From Aneurinibacillus sp. REN35 (GTDB lineage Bacteria; Bacillota; Bacilli; Aneurinibacillales; Aneurinibacillaceae), in assembly GCF_041379945.2 (NCBI RefSeq), contig NZ_JBFTXJ020000010.1:84446-148445 (forward strand): a stretch of DNA of 64,000 nt, read 5' to 3'. The position numbers and the translations under genes are program-made. Below, one piece after another: positions 44,808 through 52,650 of the stretch. How positions within the stretch are numbered: position 1 is the stretch's first letter; every line of letters begins with the position of its first letter. Below the pieces are notes generated by a model that was not told the origin of the DNA, searched no databases, and saw only the letters and a list, made by a program, of their open reading frames with translations.

Positions 44808-45848
44808 ATGGCACATAAGATTGCTTTGCTCGGCTTTGGAGTTGTCGGGCAGGGAATAGCAGAAATCATTAGAGACAAAGCGGAAGCCCTGCAAGAAGGC
44901 ATCGGTTTTGACGCGAAAATTGTTGCCATTGCTGATTTGATGAAAGGGTCGCTCTATCATCCGGACGGTCTCGATCTTCATCAGGTGCTTCATACAGTAA
45001 AAAATACTGGCAGGCTGGATGAGTATCCTTCCACTCCCGGCTTAATCCGAGGCTGGGATAGCTTCCAGACGATTCGTCAGAGCAACGCGGATACCATTGT
45101 AGAGATGACCTTTACCGATATAAAAACGGGACAGCCGGCGATTGACCACTGCCGGGCCGCGTTTGAATCCGGAAAAAATGTTGTGATGAGCAACAAAGGG
45201 CCGGTAGCGCTTGCCTATCAAGAACTAGCGGAGCTTGCGAAGAAGCAGAATGTACGCTGGGGATTCGAAGGAACGGTCATGAGCGGAACGCCCGCGTTGC
45301 GCATGCCGCTTGTCTCGCTTGCGGGAAACGAAATTCACGAAATCAAGGGAATTTTAAACGGGACAACGAACTACATTCTAACCAAAATGGAAGACGGACT
45401 GTCCTATGAAGCGGCGTTACAGGAAGCGCAGGCGCTTGGCTATGCTGAAGCCGATCCAACCAGTGACGTAGAAGGATATGATGCTCAATATAAAGCGGTG
45501 ATTCTTGCCAATGTTGTAATGAACGTGCCAATGAAAAGGGACGAGATTGCGTGTGAAGGAATCACGCATCTGACACGGCAGGATATTGAGTGGGCAAAAG
45601 ACAATGGGAAGAGATGGAAGTTAATAGCGGCAATCAAAAAGGAAGGAAATAACATAACCGCAAAAGTAGGACCTGAGGCGATTCCGCTTACAGATCCGTT
45701 AGCTGGTATTATGGGACCGGTCAATGCGATTACGTATGCGTGTGATCTGGCTGGGCCGATTACGTTGGTTGGGGCCGGAGCAGGCCGTACCGAAACGGGA
45801 TTTTCTATTCTGATTGACTTGATTAATATTGCACGTGGACAGATATGA
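44808..45848 (+). CDS. homoserine dehydrogenase
   Basis: This 346-residue NAD(P) oxidoreductase interconverts aspartate semialdehyde and homoserine. The Rossmann start ALLGFGVVGQGIAEII, the GTVMSGTPALR and LNGTTNYILTKME segments and DVEGYDAQYKAVILANV are typical; a C-terminal ACT domain is absent, so no threonine feedback site is seen. It follows the M20 gene at 11 nt with GGGGG before the ATG. In an ectoine operon it suggests that aspartate semialdehyde is diverted to homoserine. Confidence 0.9.
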   Translation: MAHKIALLGFGVVGQGIAEIIRDKAEALQEGIGFDAKIVAIADLMKGSLYHPDGLDLHQVLHTVKNTGRLDEYPSTPGLIRGWDSFQTIRQSNADTIVEMTFTDIKTGQPAIDHCRAAFESGKNVVMSNKGPVALAYQELAELAKKQNVRWGFEGTVMSGTPALRMPLVSLAGNEIHEIKGILNGTTNYILTKMEDGLSYEAALQEAQALGYAEADPTSDVEGYDAQYKAVILANVVMNVPMKRDEIACEGITHLTRQDIEWAKDNGKRWKLIAAIKKEGNNITAKVGPEAIPLTDPLAGIMGPVNAITYACDLAGPITLVGAGAGRTETGFSILIDLINIARGQI

Positions 45849-45869
45849 ATAGAAAGGGGTAAAAGAAGA

Positions 45870-47321
45870 ATGGCTCTATCAACAACGGTAAAACAAATGG
45901 GCATGTATATCGCCGGTGAATGGGTAACACGTACAAAGGTGGTTGAAGTATACGATTCAAAGGACAATAGTTTGATTACGACAGTGCCTGCTGCATCAGC
46001 ACAAGACATGCGAAAAGCGATTGAAGCGGCCAAAGAGGGAGTCGAGATCGCTGCAGCGATGCCTGTGCATGAACGGATTGCAATTCTGAATCGAGCGGCT
46101 GATAGTATTCAGAAGCGCAACGAAGAGTATGCCATAACCATCGCCCGCGAAGGGAGCAAGACGATCCGCGAAGCGCGAAAAGAAGTCATGCGCTGCATCG
46201 AAACCCTCCGCATTAGCGCCGAAGAGGCAAGAAGAATCCATGGCGAAACCATTCCATTTGATCAAATGCCTGGAAGCGAAAATCGTGTCGGCTATTATTA
46301 TCGTTTTCCGATCGGGCTTATTGCAGCCATTACACCGTTTAATGACCCGCTAAATCTAGTAGCCCACAAGGTTGGCCCAGCCATCGCATCAGGGAATGCG
46401 ATCATTGTAAAGCCAGCAATGGTTACTCCTCTAAGCGCACTCCTTCTGGCAGAAGCTTTTGTTGAAGCCGGACTGCCCCCCAAGGTATTAACCGTCATTA
46501 CTGGACATGCCAAAGAAATCGGGGATGTTCTTGTCACGCATCCTGATGTACGCATGGTTTCATTTACAGGCGGAATCAAAACAGGTACAGAGATCAGCCA
46601 TAAAGCGGGATTGAAGAAGATAGGAATGGAGCTCGGTTCGAATTCACCGGTTATTGTGTTAAATGACGCGGATCTGGAGGAAGCGGTGGAATCGACAGTT
46701 TCCGGCGCATTTTGGGCAGCGGGGCAGAACTGCCTGGGTGTACAGCGGATTTATATTGAAGAGAAGAGCTATGATGCGTTCGCCCAAGCCTTCATAAAAA
46801 GAACGCTCCAGTATCGTGTCGGCGACAAGCTATCTGAAGAGACGGATATGGGACCGATGATTACGGAGAAGGAAGCGATTCGTGTCGAGAAGTGGGTGGC
46901 GGAGGCTGTTGATAAAGGAGCGACTCTGCTGTGCGGTGGACGCCGTAGTGGCGCGTATTATATGCCGACTGTATTAGCGGATGTTCCAAAAGATTGTACG
47001 TTGGCGAAGGAAGAAATATTCGGACCGGTTGTCCTGCTGTATTCGGTCCCCGATTTTGACACAGCGATTGTCAAATCTAATGATGTGAATTACGGGCTGC
47101 AGGCTGGAATCTTTACCCGCAATCTCGATCGGGCATTTCAGGCGATTCATCGTATGAATGTAGGCGGTGTGATGATCAATGACAGCACGGATTACCGAAT
47201 TGATGGGATGCCATTTGGAGGCGTTAAAGGTTCAGGTTTAGGTCGAGAAGGGGTAAAGTTTGCAATTCAAGAAATGACAGAGCCAAAAGTTGTATGTTTT
47301 AAGCTGAGTAAATCTAGCTAA
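45870..47321 (+). CDS. aldehyde dehydrogenase family protein (DoeC-like role)
   Basis: This 483-residue NAD(P)-dependent aldehyde dehydrogenase has the cofactor loop with SFTGGIKTGTEI, the base Glu in MELGSNSPVIVL, and the nucleophile in AAGQNCLGVQR. In ectoine degradation DoeC oxidises aspartate semialdehyde to aspartate; this protein is the only candidate for that step in the island. The sequence also resembles succinate-semialdehyde and lactaldehyde dehydrogenases, so substrate is inferred. GGGG lies before the ATG at usable distance. Confidence 0.88.
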   Translation: MALSTTVKQMGMYIAGEWVTRTKVVEVYDSKDNSLITTVPAASAQDMRKAIEAAKEGVEIAAAMPVHERIAILNRAADSIQKRNEEYAITIAREGSKTIREARKEVMRCIETLRISAEEARRIHGETIPFDQMPGSENRVGYYYRFPIGLIAAITPFNDPLNLVAHKVGPAIASGNAIIVKPAMVTPLSALLLAEAFVEAGLPPKVLTVITGHAKEIGDVLVTHPDVRMVSFTGGIKTGTEISHKAGLKKIGMELGSNSPVIVLNDADLEEAVESTVSGAFWAAGQNCLGVQRIYIEEKSYDAFAQAFIKRTLQYRVGDKLSEETDMGPMITEKEAIRVEKWVAEAVDKGATLLCGGRRSGAYYMPTVLADVPKDCTLAKEEIFGPVVLLYSVPDFDTAIVKSNDVNYGLQAGIFTRNLDRAFQAIHRMNVGGVMINDSTDYRIDGMPFGGVKGSGLGREGVKFAIQEMTEPKVVCFKLSKSS

Positions 47322-47404
47322 ATTAAATAATTATTTACGGTTAAGATAGTGATATATATAATTAAATGTATTATTCATAAAATAAAATGTTTTTAGATGA
47401 AGGA

Positions 47405-47450
47405 AGAGAGGACTCCTGGGGATAGCCTCAACCGGAGTTCTCCTCTGCGT
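47405..47450 (+). promoter_or_regulatory. long hairpin in the leader of the second doeA gene
   Basis: GAGAGGACTCCTGG pairs with CCGGAGTTCTCCTC around a 12-nt loop, 30 nt before the doeA2 ribosome site. There is no T-run after it, so it is not an ordinary terminator. It could be an mRNA processing site, a stabiliser between the two parts of the operon, or a protein-binding leader. Confidence 0.45.
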
Positions 47451-47481
47451 AAGAGAAAACGATTACATGGGGAGGGTGCGT

Positions 47482-48654
47482 ATGCTGCGCTTTGATGTGG
47501 AAGAATACCAGACACGATTGAAAAAAACGAAGCAGTCCATGAGTGAAAAAGGGATTGATGTGCTGTTGCTTACCGATCCGGCTAATATGAATTATCTATC
47601 CGGCTATGATGGCTGGTCCTTCTATGTTCATCAGCTCCTCATCGTTATGATTGATGAAGATCAGCCAATATGGGTGGGCAGGGGAATGGACGCGAATGCT
47701 GCGAAGGTAACGGCCTGGATCGATGAAGACCGCATTCTTGCGTATTCGGATGATTATGTTCATAGTACTGTAAAGCATCCAATGGATTTTGTAGCTCAGA
47801 TCATAGCGGAGAGAGGACAGGATAGCAGCGTAATTGCAGTGGAGATGGATGCATACTATTTTACCGCGCAGTGCTATGAGAGCTTGAAGAAAGGACTGCC
47901 TACTGCCCGTTTTGTCGATGGAACCAATATGGTGAATTGGGTCCGCCTCATTAAATCGGAGCAAGAGATTACGTATATGAAGCGGGCGGCCAAAATTGTA
48001 GAAAACGCGATGCGCATAGGTATTGAATCCATCGAAGAAGGTATACGGGAATGTGATGTGGTAGCGAAAATCTACCATGCTCAAATCAGTGGAACCGAGC
48101 AGTATGGCGGTGACTACCCCGCTATTGTTCCGCTGCTGCCTGCCGGAGAAAAAACATCGACACCGCACTTAACCTGGACCGATCAAACCTATAAAAGGGG
48201 CGAACCTGTGATCCTGGAGCTGGCTGGCTGCTATCACCGCTATCACTCCCCATTGGCAAGAACGGTTGTAATCGGAGAGGCACCGGCAAAAATCAGTGAG
48301 TTAGCCAAGGTGGTGGGCGAGGGAATCAACAATGCATTGGACGTTATTAAACCGGGTGTTACGTGCGAAGAAATAGAGCAAGCCTGGAACAAGTCGATTG
48401 CAAAAAGCGGCTTTACAAAGGACTCCCGCATTGGGTATTCGATGGGATTGAACTATCCACCGGATTGGGGTGAGCATACCGCAAGCATCAGAAAAGGAGA
48501 TCGAACTATCCTGCAGCCGAACATGACCTTTCATATGATTCCTGGCATTTGGCTTGATGACTACGGAGTGGAGATCAGTGAATCGTTTCGGGTGACGGAG
48601 ACAGGATGTGAAGTGCTGGCGAATTTTCCGAGAGAGTTGTTTGTTAAGAAATAA
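47482..48654 (+). CDS. ectoine hydrolase DoeA-like (M24 family), copy 2
   Basis: This second DoeA-type protein, about 390 residues, repeats all the marks of copy 1 (YLSGYDGWSFYVHQ, GGDYPAIVPLLPAG, NYPPDWGEHTASI) and is collinear with it. Several stretches are near-identical at the DNA level, which points to duplication or gene conversion. GGGGAGGG is spaced for the ATG at 47482, not for the ATG at 47467. One copy may prefer hydroxyectoine. It is followed by the transporter gene. Confidence 0.88.
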   Translation: MLRFDVEEYQTRLKKTKQSMSEKGIDVLLLTDPANMNYLSGYDGWSFYVHQLLIVMIDEDQPIWVGRGMDANAAKVTAWIDEDRILAYSDDYVHSTVKHPMDFVAQIIAERGQDSSVIAVEMDAYYFTAQCYESLKKGLPTARFVDGTNMVNWVRLIKSEQEITYMKRAAKIVENAMRIGIESIEEGIRECDVVAKIYHAQISGTEQYGGDYPAIVPLLPAGEKTSTPHLTWTDQTYKRGEPVILELAGCYHRYHSPLARTVVIGEAPAKISELAKVVGEGINNALDVIKPGVTCEEIEQAWNKSIAKSGFTKDSRIGYSMGLNYPPDWGEHTASIRKGDRTILQPNMTFHMIPGIWLDDYGVEISESFRVTETGCEVLANFPRELFVKK

Positions 48655-48784
48655 AGACGGATCAAGAAACCCTGACAGAATAGAGAGAAAGCGTTTACAG
48701 AAGAGTAGAGTGATATACTTCATTACTTGAGCAGCTCTCCTATTAAAAAACAAGTGTGAATAACACGGATAAAGGGTGATCATT

Positions 48785-50353
48785 TTGAAAAATGATATAA
48801 AGCGGGCATCGCATAATAATGTAGTTTTTTGGGCCTCCGCGGCTATTGTTCTCCTGTTTGTTATTGCAGGAGTGGTTGCGCCGGGAGGCTTTGCGAAATA
48901 TGCTTCCGCGATTTTTGATTTCACGACCATTAATTTTGGCTGGTTCTATTTGCTTTCGATGGTGTTTTTTGTAGGCTTTTGCCTTTTCATGGCTTTTAGC
49001 CGGTATGGCAAAATCAAGCTGGGAGCAGACCATGAAAAGCCGGAGTACTCCTTTTTTACCTGGATCAGTATGCTGTTTAGCGCAGGCTTTGGAGCCGGGC
49101 TGGTGTTTTGGGGAGTAGCTGAGCCGATGACTCATTTTGCTTCTCCTCCATTTAAGGGCATGGAGCCGCAGTCGGCTGAGGCGGCACGCACTGCCATGCG
49201 CTATACATTTTTCAACTGGGGAATACATCAGTGGTCGGTATTCGCGGTCGTAGGTCTTGGTCTTAGCTACTTTCAATTCCGTAAAAAGAGTAATTCTCTC
49301 ATCAGCTCAACCCTGCAGCCTGTTATGGGAAAGCGTAAAAGTTATTACTTAAAGAATGGGATTAATATTCTAGCCGTGATTGCAACGATAACAGGGGTTG
49401 CTACATCGTTTGGAATGTCTGTTCTCCAAATTAACGGCGGATTGAAGTATGTCTTCTCCATTCCGGATCATACGTGGGTGCAGCTGCTGATTATTACCGT
49501 TTTGTTTGTTCTTTATATGACCTCTTCTGTAACGGGACTTGATAAGGGGATTAAAGTCTTAAGCAACATCAATATGGGTATGGCGCTCTGCCTGATGCTG
49601 TTTGTTCTCTTTGCTGGACCGACAGTTTTTATCCTTAATGGATTTACACTTGGAATTGGCGATTATATTCAGCATTTCATAGAGACAAGCTTTTATTTAA
49701 CCCCTTATGAAGGCGGAACTTGGGTACGTGATTGGACCATATTTTATTGGGCTTGGGTCATCGCATGGTCCCCCTTCGTCGGCTCGTTCGTGGCACGTGT
49801 TTCCAAAGGACGAACCATCCGCGAATTTGTTATGGGTGTTTTGATCGTACCTCCGTTTATTGGATTGGTCTGGATTGCTATCTTTGGCGGAACGGCTCTG
49901 CATATGGATTTGTTTGAGAATACAGCGATCGCAAATGCGGTATCAAAAGATATTACAAGCGCGTTGTTTGTCATGCTAAATGAGCTTCCGCTTTCTTCGC
50001 TGCTGTCTGTTGTATCGATTGTGCTTATCGCGATCTTCATTGTTACATCTGCGGATTCGGCAACGTTTGTACTTGGTATGATGACATCAAAGGGTAACTT
50101 AAATCCTTCCATGCTCGCTAAGGTAATCTGGGGTGGATTGATGGCTGCCATTTCCGCTGTTCTCATTATTAGCAGCGGATTAAAAGGACTTCAGACGGCA
50201 TCACTCGTTACCGCCCTACCGTTTACCTTTATTTTAATTGCGATGTGTATTTCACTTGTGAAATCATTGCGGCAGGAGCAGCATCAACAGCAGCTAGGGG
50301 GGCAATCATACAGCGAGTATTCCAAGGAAGAGAAGAAGGCAAGTTCAGGATAA
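48785..50353 (+). CDS. BCCT family betaine/ectoine transporter
   Basis: This 522-residue transporter of about 12 membrane helices belongs to the betaine-carnitine-choline family. It shows the glycine-rich TM3 motif SAGFGAGLVFWGVAEP and the family signature DWTIFYWAWVIAWSPFVG. At the end of an ectoine catabolic operon, uptake of ectoine or hydroxyectoine as a nutrient is the natural role. I prefer TTG 48785, 6 nt after AAAGGGTG, over the GTG inside that ribosome site. A strong terminator follows. Confidence 0.88.
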   Translation: MKNDIKRASHNNVVFWASAAIVLLFVIAGVVAPGGFAKYASAIFDFTTINFGWFYLLSMVFFVGFCLFMAFSRYGKIKLGADHEKPEYSFFTWISMLFSAGFGAGLVFWGVAEPMTHFASPPFKGMEPQSAEAARTAMRYTFFNWGIHQWSVFAVVGLGLSYFQFRKKSNSLISSTLQPVMGKRKSYYLKNGINILAVIATITGVATSFGMSVLQINGGLKYVFSIPDHTWVQLLIITVLFVLYMTSSVTGLDKGIKVLSNINMGMALCLMLFVLFAGPTVFILNGFTLGIGDYIQHFIETSFYLTPYEGGTWVRDWTIFYWAWVIAWSPFVGSFVARVSKGRTIREFVMGVLIVPPFIGLVWIAIFGGTALHMDLFENTAIANAVSKDITSALFVMLNELPLSSLLSVVSIVLIAIFIVTSADSATFVLGMMTSKGNLNPSMLAKVIWGGLMAAISAVLIISSGLKGLQTASLVTALPFTFILIAMCISLVKSLRQEQHQQQLGGQSYSEYSKEEKKASSG

Positions 50354-50365
50354 GTGATAAGATAG

Positions 50366-50408
50366 GCAGCCTGAGTCAGAAATAGCAGGAGACTCAGGCT
50401 GTTTTTTT
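50366..50408 (+). terminator. terminator of the ectoine operon
   Basis: CAGCCTGAGTC pairs perfectly with GACTCAGGCTG, followed by a seven-T run. Confidence 0.92.
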
Positions 50409-50539
50409 CTGTGAAAATTATAAAAAAATCCCCCTTACAATTCACAGCGTCCTTTACACTGTGAATCATAAGAGGGACAGGAGATTACCTATAAAACCAT
50501 CTCTGTATCTGGTTGGCTGCTTCATTGCTGTTTCTCCTG

Positions 50540-50728
50540 TTATTCATATTTATGGCTGAAATTTTCTGATTCATCAATATAATAGTCATCGTGGCGAATC
50601 TCGTCATCTGCATAATGCACATCATCTGCATACGTCACTTCCGCTGCTTCCCGGCATTTGCTGCAATAGCTTCGGCTTCGTTCCCAGAGTACCAACTCTT
50701 CACCGCAATAAATACACATGTCTTTCAT
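50540..50728 (-). CDS. small zinc-ribbon-like protein, 62 aa
   Basis: The protein starts MKDMCIYCGEELVLW and has a second pair YCSKC, giving a four-Cys zinc ribbon, followed by a strongly acidic Asp/Tyr-rich tail (YADDVHYADDEIRHDDYYID). AAAGGAGG is 9 nt before the ATG at 50728. No family is recognised. It is divergent from lipM. Confidence 0.7.
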   Translation of the reverse strand: MKDMCIYCGEELVLWERSRSYCSKCREAAEVTYADDVHYADDEIRHDDYYIDESENFSHKYE

Positions 50729-50891
50729 TCGGTAACGCCTCCTTTGATACTCATGGAATATATACGTAGACTTATCTTTACCACTTATTTTTCTTTGTGA
50801 AACATGCTCTATGTAAAGCAAGTTGAAAAAGGTGAGGCATATACTGCGTATGCTACAATAGAAGGGAAGCAAAAGAGAAAGGGGTACATCT

Positions 50892-51710
50892 ATGGAGCAA
50901 TGGCGTTTTCTCGATACGGGAATCAGTTCCCCGGCGATGAATATGGCGATTGATGAGGCGGTTCTAACTCTACATAGTGAAGGAAAAACGAAACCTTCCG
51001 TCCGCTTCTATACATGGAAGCCAGCAACGGTATCAATCGGCTATTTCCAGAAAGCTGAGAAGGAAATTGATCTAGATAAAGTAAGGCAATACGGTCTCGG
51101 GTTCGTACGACGTGCGACTGGAGGTAGAACGGTTCTGCATGATAAGGAGCTTACATATAGTGTGATTGTCTCTGAATTGCACCCGGCGATGCCATCAGGC
51201 GTAACCGATGCCTATCGTATTATTAGTGCGGGACTGGTAGAGGGTTTCAGGCTGTTGGATTTAGAGGCCGATATGGTAAATCCAGATCAGGCGAAGCTTG
51301 CTGCCCCATCCTCTGCGGCTTGTTTTGATGCCCCGTCCTCGTACGAACTAGTGGTAGAGGGGAAGAAGGTGGCCGGAAGCGCTCAGACAAGGCAGAAAGG
51401 CGTGATTCTACAGCACGGTGCCATTCTGCTGGATATGGATGCCGATATGCTGTTTGATATTATTCGTCATCCGAATGAGCGAGTGCGGGAGTGGCTGAAG
51501 AAGAGCTTTGCAGAGAAGGCGGTTGCGATTAATCAAGTGCGCAGGGCTCCGGCAACGGTCGAGGAAGCGAGTGCAGCGTTTCGTAAAGGATTTGCCAAGG
51601 GGCTCGGGGTAGAGCTTGTGGATGATGAATTGACGATGGAAGAGAAAGCGCTTGCCGAACAGCTTGTACGGGAGAAGTACGGCTGCGATGAATGGAATTA
51701 CAAGCGATAG
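50892..51710 (+). CDS. lipM: octanoyltransferase LipM (lipoate-protein ligase fold)
   Basis: LipM moves octanoate from acyl carrier protein to GcvH, the first step of lipoyl synthesis in Bacillus. The 272-residue protein has the fold's RRATGGRTVLHDKELTYS, the nucleophile Cys144 in SAACFDAPSSYE, and the Lys motif GKKVAGSAQTRQKGVILQHG. In B. subtilis lipM (yqhM) also lies near the gcv genes. AAAGGGG precedes the ATG. The gene has its own terminator. A plain lipoate ligase is less likely because of the Cys. Confidence 0.92.
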   Translation: MEQWRFLDTGISSPAMNMAIDEAVLTLHSEGKTKPSVRFYTWKPATVSIGYFQKAEKEIDLDKVRQYGLGFVRRATGGRTVLHDKELTYSVIVSELHPAMPSGVTDAYRIISAGLVEGFRLLDLEADMVNPDQAKLAAPSSAACFDAPSSYELVVEGKKVAGSAQTRQKGVILQHGAILLDMDADMLFDIIRHPNERVREWLKKSFAEKAVAINQVRRAPATVEEASAAFRKGFAKGLGVELVDDELTMEEKALAEQLVREKYGCDEWNYKR

Positions 51711-51729
51711 AACCGAGGTAGAAAATAAA

Positions 51730-51752
51730 AACGGCCGACGAGGCCGTTTTTT
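51730..51752 (+). terminator. terminator of lipM
   Basis: AACGGCC pairs with GGCCGTT around GACGA, followed by TTTTTT. Confidence 0.9.
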
Positions 51753-51831
51753 GTGCGGTTGAGCAAGAGAAATAGCTTGCGGGATCGCAATATATTTTGT
51801 CGAAAAATTTTTCGAGGAAAAACAGGAAATT

Positions 51832-51878
51832 AACTATATATTGTGGTAATATCTATATGTAAGCACAATATATTGACG
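51832..51878. promoter_or_regulatory. two NrdR boxes in the nrdJ promoter
   Basis: AACTATATATTGTGGT (51832-51847) and GCACAATATATTGACG (51863-51878) resemble the NrdR operator (ACACTATATATTGTGT-like). Their centres are 31 bp apart, three helical turns, as known for NrdR sites. The second overlaps a -35-like TTGACG (51873-51878), with a weak -10 (TAGACT) at 51897. NrdR with dATP would repress nrdJ. A weaker similar string lies at 51788-51800. Confidence 0.75.
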
Positions 51879-51978
51879 TATTAGCAATCGTTGGTTTAGA
51901 CTAATAAGGACACCTATTCAATGTATCAGACCGGGTATGAATGGTCAATTTATATTTCAACCAGTTGGAGGGCGAAAA

Positions 51979-52650
51979 ATGGAGACAACAACTGAAATGG
52001 CGGGCAAAACGAAACTGGAAGGATTAAGCGAAAAAATTTTCCTCGACCGTTATGCGCTCAAAGATACGAATCCTGACAATGTACAAGCCGGAGACACTGT
52101 ACTTGTTTTAACAAAAGATGATCCGAAATTCCCAAAAAAGGAAGTCGGTGTAGTAGAATCGCGTGAAGGCAAGATCATCCACGTGAAATTGCGGAATGGT
52201 GACGTGGTGGAAGCGGATGTAGAGAAGGCGCTGCGCACGCTTGAGAGCACACCGGATGAGATGTGGGATCGCCTGGCGAAGACGATTGCATCCGTTGAGA
52301 CAACACCGGAGAAGCAAGCGGAGTGGACGGAGAAGTTCCGTAATCTGCTGATGGATTGGAAGCTTGTTCCGGGTGGGCGGATTGCAGCCGGTGCCGGTGC
52401 AAATGATGAGCTGACGCTGTATAACTGCTACGTAATTCCATCCCCGCACGACAGCCGCGGCGGTATCATGGAAACGCTGAGCCAGATGACGGAAATTATG
52501 TCACGCGGGGGCGGGGTCGGCATTAACCTCTCCAGCCTTCGTCCGCGCCGTGCACAAGTGCGTGGAGTGAACGGTTCATCGAGCGGTTCTGTATCATGGG
52601 GCGGATTGTTCAGCTATACAACCGGATTAATTGAGCAGGGTGGAAGTCGT
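51979..52650 (+). CDS. nrdJ: adenosylcobalamin-dependent ribonucleotide reductase, exon 1
   Basis: This is the first 224 codons of the class II ribonucleotide reductase, which reduces ribonucleotides to deoxyribonucleotides with adenosylcobalamin as radical source. Visible marks are the active-site Cys of LYNCYVIPSPHDSRGG, RGGGVGINLSSLRP and GLIEQGGSR, after which the reading frame is broken by a group I intron. TTGGAGGG lies before the ATG at 51979; an upstream in-frame ATG at 51937 has no ribosome site. Without splicing, translation stops one codon into the intron, so a functional enzyme depends on the intron. Confidence 0.93.
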
